From positions 62,001-126,000 of the forward strand of contig JAFAFA010000155.1 of NCBI GenBank assembly GCA_023423695.1: DNA of 64,000 bases. Reading direction: 5' to 3'. The position numbers were made by a program, and so were the translations under genes. The notes under the pieces were generated by a model that was not told the DNA's origin, made no database searches, and saw only the letters and a program-made list of their open reading frames with translations. Shown piece by piece: positions 35,753 to 44,616 of the stretch. This stretch comes from Pseudomonadota bacterium (GTDB taxonomy: Bacteria; Pseudomonadota; Alphaproteobacteria; Azospirillales; Azospirillaceae). Each line of letters starts with the position of its first letter. Within the stretch, counting starts at the first letter, position 1.

Positions 35753-37075
35753 ATGCCCCTTCGCCCGCGACAGACCTGCCGGGTCTGCGATTCGCCGGTC
35801 CTGCTGCCGGTCATCGATCTCGGCCCACAGGTCCTCCAGGGAGCCTTCGCCAAGCCGAGCCGGCCGGCGCCGGCCGAGGTGACGCTTCCCATGCGGCTCG
35901 TGCGCTGCGGCGCCGACCGGGACCCGGCGGCCTGCGGGCTGCTGCAGACCGCCGCCAGCGTGCCGCCCGAGCTGCTGTACCGGACCTATTGGTACCGGTC
36001 CGGCCTCAACGCGACGATGCGCCATCATCTGCGCGGCATCGCCGAGCAGGCCGGGGGGTTGGCGGGACGGCCGGCGCCGGCGGTGCTCGACATCGGCTGC
36101 AACGACGGCACCCTGCTCCTCTCCTATCCCGCCGCGTCGCTGCGGGTCGGGGTCGATCCGTCAGACATCGCTGCCGGGATCGACGGCGACGTCACCGTCG
36201 TCAACGCCTTCTTCCCTTCCGACACCGCTATGAGGGAACTCGCCGGCACCCGGTTCGACATCGTGACATCCATCGCCATGTTCTACGACATCGAGGATCC
36301 TTGCGGGGCGGCCGCGGCGATCTCCCGGCTGCTCACGCCGGACGGGTTGTGGGTGCTGGAGGTGTCCTATCTGCCGCTCATGCTGCTGCGGAACGCCTTC
36401 GACACGGTGTGCCACGAGCATCTGGAATATTACAGCCTCGCCGTGCTGGAGATCGTCGCCCGGCGGGCCGGGCTGCGGATCTTCAGGGCGGAGGTCAACG
36501 GGATGAACGGCGGAAGCATCCGCTGCTTCGTCTGCCACGCGGCGAACGGCCGGTTCGGCACCGCGGAGGACCGCGCTTTCCTGGAGGCGTTGCGGCGGCG
36601 GGAGGCGGCGATGGGGCTGGCGACGGACCGTCCCTACCATGACTTCCAGACGCGGGCGGAAGCGCTGCGGGACGAGGTCGTCGGCCAATTGCGTGGCGTC
36701 CGGGACGGGGGCGGGCGCGTGCATGTCTATGGCGCCTCAACCAAGGGCAACGTGCTTCTGCAATGGTGCGGCATCGACCGGGAACTCGTCGAGTGCGCCG
36801 CCGACCGCAACCCCGACAAGGTCGGCGCCGTCACGCCGGGCACCGGCATCCCGATCGTCTCGGAAGCGGCGTCCCGCGCGCTCAGGCCCGACCTTTACCT
36901 CGTGCTGCCCTGGCATTTCCGCCGCGAGTTCCTGGAGCGCGAGCGAGCGATGGTGATGGGCGGCACCAAGCTTCTGTTTCCGCTGCCCGAAGTCGAGGTG
37001 GTGGAGGCGGAGAACTTCGAGCGGGCTCTTGCCCGCCTGGACGATGTGGAGGCGTTGCTGCTGGCAAATGACTGA
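35753..37075 (+). CDS. SAM-dependent C-methyltransferase, NovU/TylCIII type
   Basis: This 440-residue protein has the three-part layout of nucleotide-sugar C-methyltransferases. First comes an N-terminal zinc-binding part (CRVCDSP at about 9-15). The central SAM-binding fold contains VLDIGCNDGTLL (about 112) and the conserved CHEHLEYYS. The C-terminal domain is marked by HVYGASTKGNVLLQW (about 323). Known members methylate C-3 or C-5 of dTDP-4-keto-deoxysugars to give branched sugars. No dTDP-sugar genes lie nearby, so the substrate must come from elsewhere or the enzyme has another target. ATG at 35753 has GAGG 7 bases upstream. It stands alone in orientation between two minus-strand glycosyltransferases. 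Confidence 0.88.
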   Translation: MPLRPRQTCRVCDSPVLLPVIDLGPQVLQGAFAKPSRPAPAEVTLPMRLVRCGADRDPAACGLLQTAASVPPELLYRTYWYRSGLNATMRHHLRGIAEQAGGLAGRPAPAVLDIGCNDGTLLLSYPAASLRVGVDPSDIAAGIDGDVTVVNAFFPSDTAMRELAGTRFDIVTSIAMFYDIEDPCGAAAAISRLLTPDGLWVLEVSYLPLMLLRNAFDTVCHEHLEYYSLAVLEIVARRAGLRIFRAEVNGMNGGSIRCFVCHAANGRFGTAEDRAFLEALRRREAAMGLATDRPYHDFQTRAEALRDEVVGQLRGVRDGGGRVHVYGASTKGNVLLQWCGIDRELVECAADRNPDKVGAVTPGTGIPIVSEAASRALRPDLYLVLPWHFRREFLERERAMVMGGTKLLFPLPEVEVVEAENFERALARLDDVEALLLAND

Positions 37076-37095
37076 CGGAAGGAGCCGCCCGCGGC

Positions 37096-38994
37096 TCACC
37101 CCGGCCCTGATCCGGAACGGGCGGGCGGGCGGGCCAGAACCTCATCCAGCAGTTTGCCGAGCGCGTCGGGATCAATGTGCACGGGGATGTCCAGCCGGGC
37201 GAGCAGGTCGTCGGGCCGGCCGGCGGGATCGTCGGTGAACCGGCCAGCCAGATGGTGGAACCGGCCGAGCAGCGGGATCTGCACGCCCATCTGCGGGTTC
37301 CAGCGGGAGGCGGGATGGAAGAAGTCCAGGTTGCAGAGATGCACCCAATGCCCGCCCGGCGGCAAGAAGATCTGATTGGCGGTGGCCGCCCCGACCGGGG
37401 CCACCACCACCTCCGCCTCCGCCATCAACTCGATGGTCTCCAACACGCCGAGCCGTTCCGGCTGCACCGTTTCGAAGCCCCGGTCCGCCAGCAGGGCCGC
37501 GACCTCGGCGTCGTTGGCGATGCGGTGCTTGGGCGCCGAGCCGCGCCGCGACAGGTAGAGGCGCCTTGTCGGCGGCCCGTCGCTGCGCCGACGCGGCAGC
37601 AGCCGGTCCCGCAGCCAGCGATAGGCGGCGGGATAGGGAATGGCCGACGGCACCGCCGCCCGCCTCAGACGGTAGAGGACCTGTGCGCTGTCCGGACCCG
37701 TGAGTTCCCGCACGTCGATCACCTGTTCGGCGGGCAGGCCGGCGAGTTGCAGCATTTCCCTGTGATACGGACGCACATCGAAGAGAAGAACCGGCAGCGG
37801 GCGTGTCTCGGCCACCCGCTCCCGCACCATCAGCCTCGGCAGCACCTCCACGAGGAAATGCCAGTAATTGGGCGTGGAGGGGAGGAAGAGCACCGGCTGG
37901 TCGATCGTCACCGTCCGGTAGAGCGGGCGGGGCAGGCGGAAGGCGCCCGCCGTGGCGCCGGGCGTCACGCCGACCAGCGGCACCCGCGACCCGTGCACGA
38001 CCGTGTCGGCCACTTCCCGCAGCAGGAAACGCCGGCCGGCCAGCAGATGGCTTTCGTAGTTGTCCTTGACGTAAAAGCCCTGAACGACCTCGATCTCCGC
38101 GTCGAGCGCCACGCCCACCGGTTCCCGCGCGAGCGCCGACAGCCGGTCGATCTGCGGGCGCAGCCACTCGGGGGCCGCCGATGCCAGTGTCTCGTCGGGC
38201 TCCTGGGCCGGGGCTCGCCAGATTTCGTGGCGGAAGCCGGCGGCGGCGCACCAGGCCGGGAAGGGCAGCAGGGTCAGGGGAAAGCGGTCGATGTCCGGGG
38301 GCGGGACCTCGGGGAAGTCGAGCGGGTCCTTGATCGCCAGAAACTCCATGGCCAGGGCCGGGCGCCCGACGAGCAGCGCCACCCGCACCAGCCGTTCCAG
38401 CAAGTCGCGCAGGGTTTCGGTGAAGCCGGGCGCCTCCCGCATGAGGGAGAGCGCCTGTTCGCAGAACCGGGCAGCACCTTCCGGGTCCCCGGCGCCGAAC
38501 GCGCGAACGGCGGCGCGCTCGCAGAAGGCGGCATAGACCTCCCTCAGGGGAAGGAAGCCGGGTGCCCGCGCCACGCCCTGCCGCAACCAGGCGACCGCTT
38601 CCGGCTCGTCACCGATCTGGCCGTAAAGCAGGGCCAGCGCGAGGTGGCTCGCTCCGTCCTCCGGCCGCAGGGCCACGGCCCGGCGGTGGTGGCGGCAGGT
38701 CGCCGCCGGCCGGCCGGCGGCCTGCTCCAGGATGGCGAGGTTGCGGTGAGCGTCGAAGAAGCCGGGGGCCAGCGCCACCGTGACGATGAAGAGCGCGCGC
38801 GCCGCGTCCAGGCGGCCCTGCCCGAAGGCGATGGTGCCCAATAGGCAGCGGGTCTCCGCCTGCTCCGGCCAGACGCGCAGGATCGAGCGGCAGAGATCGG
38901 CCGCCTCCTCGGCGCGGCCGGCCTGAAGCAGCGCGAGCGCTCGGTCCAGGGCTTCGGTCAGCGTGAAGGCGGCTTGCGGCGGAACGGCTTCCAT
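37096..38994 (-). CDS. TPR - GT61-family glycosyltransferase
   Basis: This 632-residue protein has TPR repeats over about residues 10-230 (LDRALALLQAGRAEEAADL, LALALLYGQIGDEPEAVAW). A GT61 (DUF563) domain covers about 330-620: NYWHFLVEVLPRLMV, RRLYLSRRGSAPKHR, then VVAPVGAATANQIFLPPG, which stands for the family's usual H-G-A-x-L-x-N-x-x-F segment with the His replaced by Val. GT61 includes plant xylosyltransferases and the secretory-pathway O-GlcNAc transferase EOGT, so transfer to protein or glycan is plausible. ATG at 38994 is chosen because homology begins there; its ribosome site is weak. It is divergent from the gene at 39068 across a 73-base gap. Confidence 0.86.
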   Translation of the reverse strand: MEAVPPQAAFTLTEALDRALALLQAGRAEEAADLCRSILRVWPEQAETRCLLGTIAFGQGRLDAARALFIVTVALAPGFFDAHRNLAILEQAAGRPAATCRHHRRAVALRPEDGASHLALALLYGQIGDEPEAVAWLRQGVARAPGFLPLREVYAAFCERAAVRAFGAGDPEGAARFCEQALSLMREAPGFTETLRDLLERLVRVALLVGRPALAMEFLAIKDPLDFPEVPPPDIDRFPLTLLPFPAWCAAAGFRHEIWRAPAQEPDETLASAAPEWLRPQIDRLSALAREPVGVALDAEIEVVQGFYVKDNYESHLLAGRRFLLREVADTVVHGSRVPLVGVTPGATAGAFRLPRPLYRTVTIDQPVLFLPSTPNYWHFLVEVLPRLMVRERVAETRPLPVLLFDVRPYHREMLQLAGLPAEQVIDVRELTGPDSAQVLYRLRRAAVPSAIPYPAAYRWLRDRLLPRRRSDGPPTRRLYLSRRGSAPKHRIANDAEVAALLADRGFETVQPERLGVLETIELMAEAEVVVAPVGAATANQIFLPPGGHWVHLCNLDFFHPASRWNPQMGVQIPLLGRFHHLAGRFTDDPAGRPDDLLARLDIPVHIDPDALGKLLDEVLARPPARSGSGPG

Positions 38995-39067
38995 CCGACA
39001 ATGGTTAGCATTCGACGCCGGCCCGCCGACAGGGCTTTTCCGGATGGTGCTTTTTTCGGTGACGTCC

Positions 39068-40558
39068 ATGAAGGGGACAGTCGTGGACGAGGATGTCGTT
39101 CTCCACGTATTCAATCAGGGATTGTGCTTCGTCGATAAAGAAAAGCTTTCGGATGCGGTGACGAGCTTCCGGACCGCCGCCGCCCTGCGTCCGGAGCATC
39201 CGGTGGTCTGGTTCCTGCTGGGGGCGACCCTGCGCACGACGGGAAGCGCGGAAGAGGCCATGGCGGCGCTGCACGCGGCGCTCCGCCTGCGACCCGACCA
39301 TCCCGACACGCTCTTCCATCTCGCCTCTGTCCATCTGGAACGGCGGCGGCCGGATCTAGCCTTGCCAGCCTTGCGGCGCCTGATCGCCCTGCAGCCCGAC
39401 CGGATAGGCGCGGCCTTCGCGCTGGGCAGCGCGCTGATGGCGCTCGATGCCCCTGAGGAGGCGGAGCGCGCCTTCCGGCTGGCGGCGCTGTTGCAGCCCG
39501 ATGGCGCGGCCGTGAACAACAATCTCGGCGCGGCGATCATGGCGCAGCGGCAGCCGGGAGCCGCCATCAGGCATTTCCGGCGCGCCATCCGGATCGACCC
39601 GTCCCGGCCCGAGCATCGCAAGAATCTCGGCATTGCCCAACTCATGCGCGGCGAGTTGGAGGAGGGCTTTCGCGACTACGAATGGCGCATGGGCCAAGCG
39701 GTCTGGCAATGGAACCGGAGCTTTCCGGGCAAGCCGGTCTGGGACGGCGGGCCGCTCGCCGGCCGAACCATCCTTGTCCATTACGAACAGGGGCTGGGTG
39801 ACAGCGTGCAGTTCGTCCGCTATCTCCCGCTGCTCAAGGCCATGGGTGCGCGAACCGTCTTCGAGTGCCAGCCGGTGCTGAAGCGGTTGCTCGCCACCGC
39901 CCCCGGCATCGACGCGCTGGTGGCGCGGGGGGAACCCTTGCCGGATTTCGATTGCTGCCTGTCTCTGATGAGCCTCCCGTACCGCTGCCGCACCAGAGCG
40001 GACACGATCCCCGGGGACATTCCCTATCTGCGGACCGATCCGGAGCGGGCGGCCTTCTGGCGCCAGCGGGTGCTTGGGCAGGCACGGCCGGGCGAACTCC
40101 GCGTCGGGATCCAGTGGCGTGCCGACGGCGGCGACCGGTCCATCCCGCTGGAGTGTTTCGAGCCGCTGTCGCAGCTTCCTGGCTTGCGGCTCTTCAGCCT
40201 GCAACAGGCCGTCGGGCTGGACGAGCTGGAGCGGCTGGGCACGCGGTTCGGGATCGTCGACCTGCCAGGCCGGCGGGCCGGGGCGGAGGGGTTCCTCGAC
40301 ACCGCAGCGCTCGCGGAGTGCATGGATCTCGTGGTTGCCTGCGATTCCGTGGTCGGGCATGTCGCCGGAGCGTTGGGTAAGCCGGTGTTCCTGGCGCTGC
40401 CCTGGCTGGGCGACTGGCGCTGGATGAACCATCCCGACCGCACGCCCTGGTATCCGGCGCACCGGTTGTTCCGCATGGCGCGCCCTAACGACTGGTACGG
40501 TGTCATGGTGCGGGTGGCCGAAGCCGTAGCGGATGAGGTTCGACGTGCCCGATCTTGA
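39068..40558 (+). CDS. TPR - GT9-like glycosyltransferase
   Basis: This 496-residue protein has about five TPR units (1-200: VVWFLLGATLRTTGSAEEAM, TLFHLASVHLERRRPDLAL) and a GT9-like domain (about 225-490). The motifs YEQGLGDSVQFVRY, VGIQWRADG, LFSLQQAVG, LDLVVACDSVVGHVAGALG-like sequence and TPWYPAHRLFRM follow the order seen in its paralogues. Differences are GH in place of AH and AHRLFRM in place of TMRLFRQ. ATG at 39068 is used; GTG at 39083 with GGGGA 5 bases upstream is a strong alternative. Its last 14 bases overlap the next gene, so three plus-strand genes (to 44,191) form one operon ending just before the giant adhesin gene. Confidence 0.87.
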   Translation: MKGTVVDEDVVLHVFNQGLCFVDKEKLSDAVTSFRTAAALRPEHPVVWFLLGATLRTTGSAEEAMAALHAALRLRPDHPDTLFHLASVHLERRRPDLALPALRRLIALQPDRIGAAFALGSALMALDAPEEAERAFRLAALLQPDGAAVNNNLGAAIMAQRQPGAAIRHFRRAIRIDPSRPEHRKNLGIAQLMRGELEEGFRDYEWRMGQAVWQWNRSFPGKPVWDGGPLAGRTILVHYEQGLGDSVQFVRYLPLLKAMGARTVFECQPVLKRLLATAPGIDALVARGEPLPDFDCCLSLMSLPYRCRTRADTIPGDIPYLRTDPERAAFWRQRVLGQARPGELRVGIQWRADGGDRSIPLECFEPLSQLPGLRLFSLQQAVGLDELERLGTRFGIVDLPGRRAGAEGFLDTAALAECMDLVVACDSVVGHVAGALGKPVFLALPWLGDWRWMNHPDRTPWYPAHRLFRMARPNDWYGVMVRVAEAVADEVRRARS

Positions 40559-42317
40559 TTCTGCAATCGCGCTGTATGAAGGCGGCCGCCATGCGGAGGC
40601 CGTCGTGGCCTGCCTTGCCCTGCTGGAGGCGGGAGCGCGCGACGCCGACATCCTCAACCTGCTGGGAGCGGCGCTGTTCTCGACCGGCAACGGCGATACG
40701 GCGGTGAGGCCGCTGGAGGAGGCGGTGCGGATCGCCCCCGCACATGTTGCTGCGCGGTGCAATCTGGCCCTCCTGCAGCAGCAGCGGCGCGACTGGGTGG
40801 CGGCGGAAACGCAGTTTGGCGTCCTGGCCTTGCTGGACCCGGCCTTCCGGCTCGCCCAGGAGCGGCTCGGCACCGTGCGGCAGGAACGCGGCGATCTGGA
40901 TGGCGCGGTCCGTGCCTTGACGCGGGCGATCCGTCTCGACCCCCGCTCCGGGCTGGCGTGGTTCAACCTCGCTTCGGTGCGCATGCTGGCCGGTCTGTTC
41001 GAGGACGCCATCGTCGGATTCCGCCACGCCATCGCCGAGGATCCCGCAGGTGCCCTCGCCCATGTCCAACTCGGCGAGATGCTGTTGCGGCTGGGCGAGG
41101 TCGAGGCGGCGGCGGAGGTCTTCCGGCGGGGGCTGAGGCTCGATCCGGCTATTCCGAACGCGGAGGACGGTCTCGCCCGTTGCGGGCGCTACCGCATCAT
41201 GACCGCCACCACGGGAACGCAGGCCGGTGGAGTGGCGATCCGTGGGCCCTTCGAGAGCGCTACGGGATACGGCTATTTCTGCCAGCGCCTTATCCGGGCA
41301 TTGGTGGCGAGGCAGGTGCCGCTGGAGGCCGTGGGAATCAAAGGGCTGGAATCATGGCCGGGCGGGCCGCTCGACCGGCCTGTTCCGGCGCGGGCGATGG
41401 TGAACTGCCTCATTCCGTTGGCGGTGGAGCGGGTGCCCGGCCGTGCCACCGTGACCTTCTCCATGTTCGAGGGGACGCGCATTCCGCCGGCTTGGCGGCG
41501 GATGAGCGAGCGCAGCGACCTGATCGTCGTGCCGACCGAATCCTCGCGTCTCGCCTGGGCGGAGCAGGGCTTTCCAGAGGACCGTCTGCGCGTCTGTCCA
41601 CTCGGCGTCGATCCGGTGGGGCCGGGGAACGCGCCGGTCCTGGTCGCTCCCGGCGGTCGGCTGGTGTCGAGCTACCGGCACCGCTTCCTCAACGTCTCGG
41701 ACTTCAACCCGCGCAAGAACATCGACGGGCTGCTGCGGGTCTGGTTGCGCGCCACCGCGTCCACGGACGATGCCGTGCTGATCCTGAAGCTCGGCCGGAG
41801 CCTGGGGCCGGCGGCGCGGGCGGAGCTCGGCACGCTGGTGCGGGGGGCGGAGCAGGCCGTGGGCCGGCGGCTGGCGGAGGCCGCGCCAGTGGTGCTGATC
41901 GACCGGCTGCTCGCCGACGAGGAGATGACGGGGCTCCACCGTGCCGCCACCCATTACTGGAGCCTGTCGCATGGGGAAGGCTGGGACCTGCCCATGGCCA
42001 CGGCCGGGGCCATGGGACTGGGGCTGATCGCGCCCGCCCACTCCGCCTATCTCGCCTATCTCGACGAGAAAAGCGCGCGACTCATCCCCTCGTCCGTCGC
42101 ACCCGCCCGCGTGCCGGGGCAGGAGGGCTTCCATCCGCCCTTCCACGGGTTGGACTGGTGGGTGCCGGACGAGGAGGCCGCCGCCGCCATCCTGGCGGGC
42201 ATCATCCGGGGCGGGGATCGCCTGCCGTCCGCCCGCGACCGTCTGGGCGAGCGCTTCACCTGGGAGCGCTCGGCCGACCGTCTGCTGGCCATCCTCGACG
42301 AGGCGGGGCTGCGCTGA
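40545..42317 (+). CDS. TPR - GT4-type glycosyltransferase
   Basis: This 590-residue protein has TPR repeats over about 1-205 (ALYEGGRHAEAVVACLALLE, LAWFNLASVRMLAGLFEDAI). A GT-B domain follows from about 215 (GVAIRGPFESATGYGYFCQ, FLNVSDFNPRKNIDGLLRVW). The acidic E-G motif near the C-terminal active site reads SLSHGEGWDLPMATAGAMG, where the second Glu expected in GT4 is absent. GTG at 40545 is preferred, with GAGG 6 bases upstream; ATG at 40533 adds only four residues. It overlaps both the preceding gene (14 bases) and the following one (TGATG), indicating tight translational coupling. The acceptor is presumably bound by the TPR part; the sugar is unknown. Confidence 0.85.
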   Translation: MPDLDSAIALYEGGRHAEAVVACLALLEAGARDADILNLLGAALFSTGNGDTAVRPLEEAVRIAPAHVAARCNLALLQQQRRDWVAAETQFGVLALLDPAFRLAQERLGTVRQERGDLDGAVRALTRAIRLDPRSGLAWFNLASVRMLAGLFEDAIVGFRHAIAEDPAGALAHVQLGEMLLRLGEVEAAAEVFRRGLRLDPAIPNAEDGLARCGRYRIMTATTGTQAGGVAIRGPFESATGYGYFCQRLIRALVARQVPLEAVGIKGLESWPGGPLDRPVPARAMVNCLIPLAVERVPGRATVTFSMFEGTRIPPAWRRMSERSDLIVVPTESSRLAWAEQGFPEDRLRVCPLGVDPVGPGNAPVLVAPGGRLVSSYRHRFLNVSDFNPRKNIDGLLRVWLRATASTDDAVLILKLGRSLGPAARAELGTLVRGAEQAVGRRLAEAAPVVLIDRLLADEEMTGLHRAATHYWSLSHGEGWDLPMATAGAMGLGLIAPAHSAYLAYLDEKSARLIPSSVAPARVPGQEGFHPPFHGLDWWVPDEEAAAAILAGIIRGGDRLPSARDRLGERFTWERSADRLLAILDEAGLR

Positions 42318-44191
42318 TGGGAGCGGAGGAGGCCTTCGCCGCCACGCTGGCGGATCATGAGGGCGGCCGGTTCGCGGCGGCGGAAGCCGGCTACCGCGCC
42401 GTGCTCGCGCGGGAACCCGGTCATCCGCAGGCCAACAACAACCTCGCCGTCCTGCTGCGGCGGGCGCAGCGCTGGGAGGAGGCCGCCGCTTGTCTTCGCA
42501 TGGCCGTGGCGGGCTGGCCGGAGGACGCGGGCGTGCGGAGCAATCTCGCCTGCACGCTCGGCGACCAGGGGCGCGTCGTCGAGGCGCTGGCAGCGATGCG
42601 GGTCGCGCTCGCGCTCAGCCCGGAGGCTCCCGGTTCCTGGTTCAACGCCGGAAACCTGCTCAAATCGGCGCAGAACCGTGAGGGCGCCAAGGCGGCCTAC
42701 CGGAGGGCGATCCGCCTGGATCCCGACATGGGCGAGGCGCTGAGCAACCTCGGCGACTGTCAGCGCGAAGACGGGGCGCTGACGCGGGCGGTGGACAGTT
42801 ATCTGGCGGCGATCCGGACACGGCCGGACCTGCCGCAGCCCTTCGTCAACCTGGGGGAGGCGCTGAAGGAGCAAGGGCGCATTTCTGAGGCGATCGGCAT
42901 TCTCCAGAAGGGGCTGGAACATCACCCGGATATGGCGCTGATGCGCTCCAACCTGCTCCTGACCCTCCATTACTCTCCCTGGGTTCCGCCCGAGGTCATC
43001 GCCCGCGCGCACAGGCATTGGAGCGAGCGTCATGCGCGGCCGCTCTTCGAAGGCGCGAAACGCTTCGCCAACGACCGCGATCCGGACCGGCGCCTGCGGG
43101 TCGGCTACGTGTCTCCGGACTTCTGCCATCATGCCTGCGCCCATTTCATCGAACCGCTGCTGCGCGAGCATGATCGTGGCATCGTGGAGGTCCTCTGCTA
43201 CGCCACTGCGCGGCGGCGGGACGACATGACCATGCGGATGGAGGCCCTGGTCGCCGGATGGCGCTCGCTGGCCGATCTCGACGACGCAGCCGCGGCGGCG
43301 CTGATCGCGCGGGACGGCGTCGACATCCTGGTGGACTTGGCCGGCCACACGGCCGGCGGGCGGCCCTTGCTGTTCGCGCGGCGGCCGGCGCCGGTGCAGG
43401 TCACGTGGCTCGGCTATCCCGACACCACCGGCTTGCCGGTGGTGGACTGCCGGCTGACGGACGCCATCGCGGACCCGCCGGGCGGAACCGACGGCTGGAA
43501 CGCCGAGCGGCTGGTCCGGCTGCCGCGCGGCTTCCTCGCCTTCCAACCGCCCACCGGCGCCGGACCGGTCGCAGACCCGCCCGCGCTCGCCAACGGCTTC
43601 GTCACCTTCGGCTCCTTCAACAGCCTCGCTAAGGTGACGCCGGAGGTGGTGCGGGTATGGTCCGCCCTGCTGGCGCGGGTGCCGTCGGCCCGGTTGTTGT
43701 TGAAAAGCCGGGGCTTCGAGGACGTCGCGGTGCGGAGTGCCGTCCTCTACGATTTCGTCCGCCGAGGCGTCCGGCCCGAGCGGATCGAACTCCTGGCGCC
43801 GATGGAGTCCGTCGCCGATCACCTGCGGACCTACGATCGGCTGGACGTGGCGCTCGACCCTTTTCCCTACAACGGCACGACCACGACGTGCGAGGCCCTG
43901 TGGATGGGGGTTCCGGTAGTCACGCTCGCCGGCCGGCATCATGTGGCGCGGGTCGGCGCAAGTCTGCTGGCCCGGTGCGGGCTGGAGGAATTGGTCCGGA
44001 AGGATGAGGCCGGCTATGTCGAGGCGGCTGCTGCGTTGGCCGGTGACCTCGCGCGGCTCTGCGGGCTGCGCCGGGGCATGCGGGCGCGGCTGGAGGGCTC
44101 GGCGCTTCTCGATCATCGCGGCTTCGCGCGGTCGGTTGAAGAGGCTTACCGCGCCATGTGGCGCGACTGGACATCGGGCGGTCGTCCTTAA
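42317..44191 (+). CDS. TPR - GT41 protein O-glycosyltransferase (OGT/SPINDLY type)
   Basis: This 624-residue protein has the classical OGT layout: about six TPR units (1-225: QANNNLAVLLRRAQRWEEAA, PFVNLGEALKEQGRISEAIG) followed by the GT41 catalytic region. The latter contains RVGYVSPDFCHHACAHF, ILVDLAGHTAGGRPLL, PVQVTWLGYPDTTGL, FGSFNSLAKVTPEVV, and DPFPYNGTTTTCEALWMGV for nucleotide binding. The His residues of the first two segments correspond to those lining the active site in known OGTs. The likely role is cytosolic O-linked modification of a protein, with GlcNAc, fucose or another hexose as donor. It is the last gene before the 14.8-kb adhesin gene, which makes that product the prime substrate candidate. 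Confidence 0.92.
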   Translation: MGAEEAFAATLADHEGGRFAAAEAGYRAVLAREPGHPQANNNLAVLLRRAQRWEEAAACLRMAVAGWPEDAGVRSNLACTLGDQGRVVEALAAMRVALALSPEAPGSWFNAGNLLKSAQNREGAKAAYRRAIRLDPDMGEALSNLGDCQREDGALTRAVDSYLAAIRTRPDLPQPFVNLGEALKEQGRISEAIGILQKGLEHHPDMALMRSNLLLTLHYSPWVPPEVIARAHRHWSERHARPLFEGAKRFANDRDPDRRLRVGYVSPDFCHHACAHFIEPLLREHDRGIVEVLCYATARRRDDMTMRMEALVAGWRSLADLDDAAAAALIARDGVDILVDLAGHTAGGRPLLFARRPAPVQVTWLGYPDTTGLPVVDCRLTDAIADPPGGTDGWNAERLVRLPRGFLAFQPPTGAGPVADPPALANGFVTFGSFNSLAKVTPEVVRVWSALLARVPSARLLLKSRGFEDVAVRSAVLYDFVRRGVRPERIELLAPMESVADHLRTYDRLDVALDPFPYNGTTTTCEALWMGVPVVTLAGRHHVARVGASLLARCGLEELVRKDEAGYVEAAAALAGDLARLCGLRRGMRARLEGSALLDHRGFARSVEEAYRAMWRDWTSGGRP

Positions 44192-44616
44192 ACCCGCAGT
44201 CCTGCGCCACCTCGCCGTTAAACAACTTTGAATTGCCTTGTGGCCCGTTATCCAACTTGGTCCGGAAGCCTTTGCTCTCGGGCAACCATAGCCCCGCCAA
44301 GCGTGGTTGATTGAAAAACATCCACAAATGCTCAATCATAAAAGCGTAATCACACAATATTTTTATTGTGAATCGGTGGCCGCGTTCTAAAATTAATTAA
44401 TTGTTAAAGAATACTAACAACCTGTTAACGGATCTCTTGTCACAAATCGACCGATTTTCTTCTTGGACTTCTTCGGAACCGTCCCTTTAGTTTGCTATTG
44501 CCCGTTTGCTCGAAAATAAAAGCTATGCACTTGCAGGTTGCGTCAACGGACGGGGTTCTGGCGCGATCCATGTTTTGAGACCGCAATCGTCAAGCTTCCT
44601 CTCGGGAAGCGTGCAA
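44192..44616. promoter_or_regulatory. AT-rich leader of the giant adhesin gene
   Basis: This 425-bp spacer is strikingly AT-rich from 44,330 to 44,480 in an otherwise GC-rich window and most likely holds the promoter of the adhesin gene. It contains a small hairpin (CACAAT-ATTTTT-ATTGTG, 44353-44370) and a TTAATTAATTG run. TTGTTA and GTTAAC are spaced 17 bases apart and could be weak -35 and -10 elements. No gene is supported, although the open frame of the adhesin extends back to a TTG at 44506. AT-rich leaders of this type are common at loci silenced by H-NS/MvaT-like proteins. Confidence 0.5.

Noticed and set aside
19967..44191. A capsule or O-antigen polysaccharide locus
   Set aside because: Wzx, Wzy, Wza/Wzc, an ABC exporter, a priming transferase and nucleotide-sugar synthesis are all missing, and most enzymes carry TPR domains.
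44506..44616. Adhesin translation from TTG at 44506
   Set aside because: There is no ribosome site at this TTG and the sequence is AT-rich leader. ATG at 44617 or 44629 with upstream purine-rich sites is more likely.
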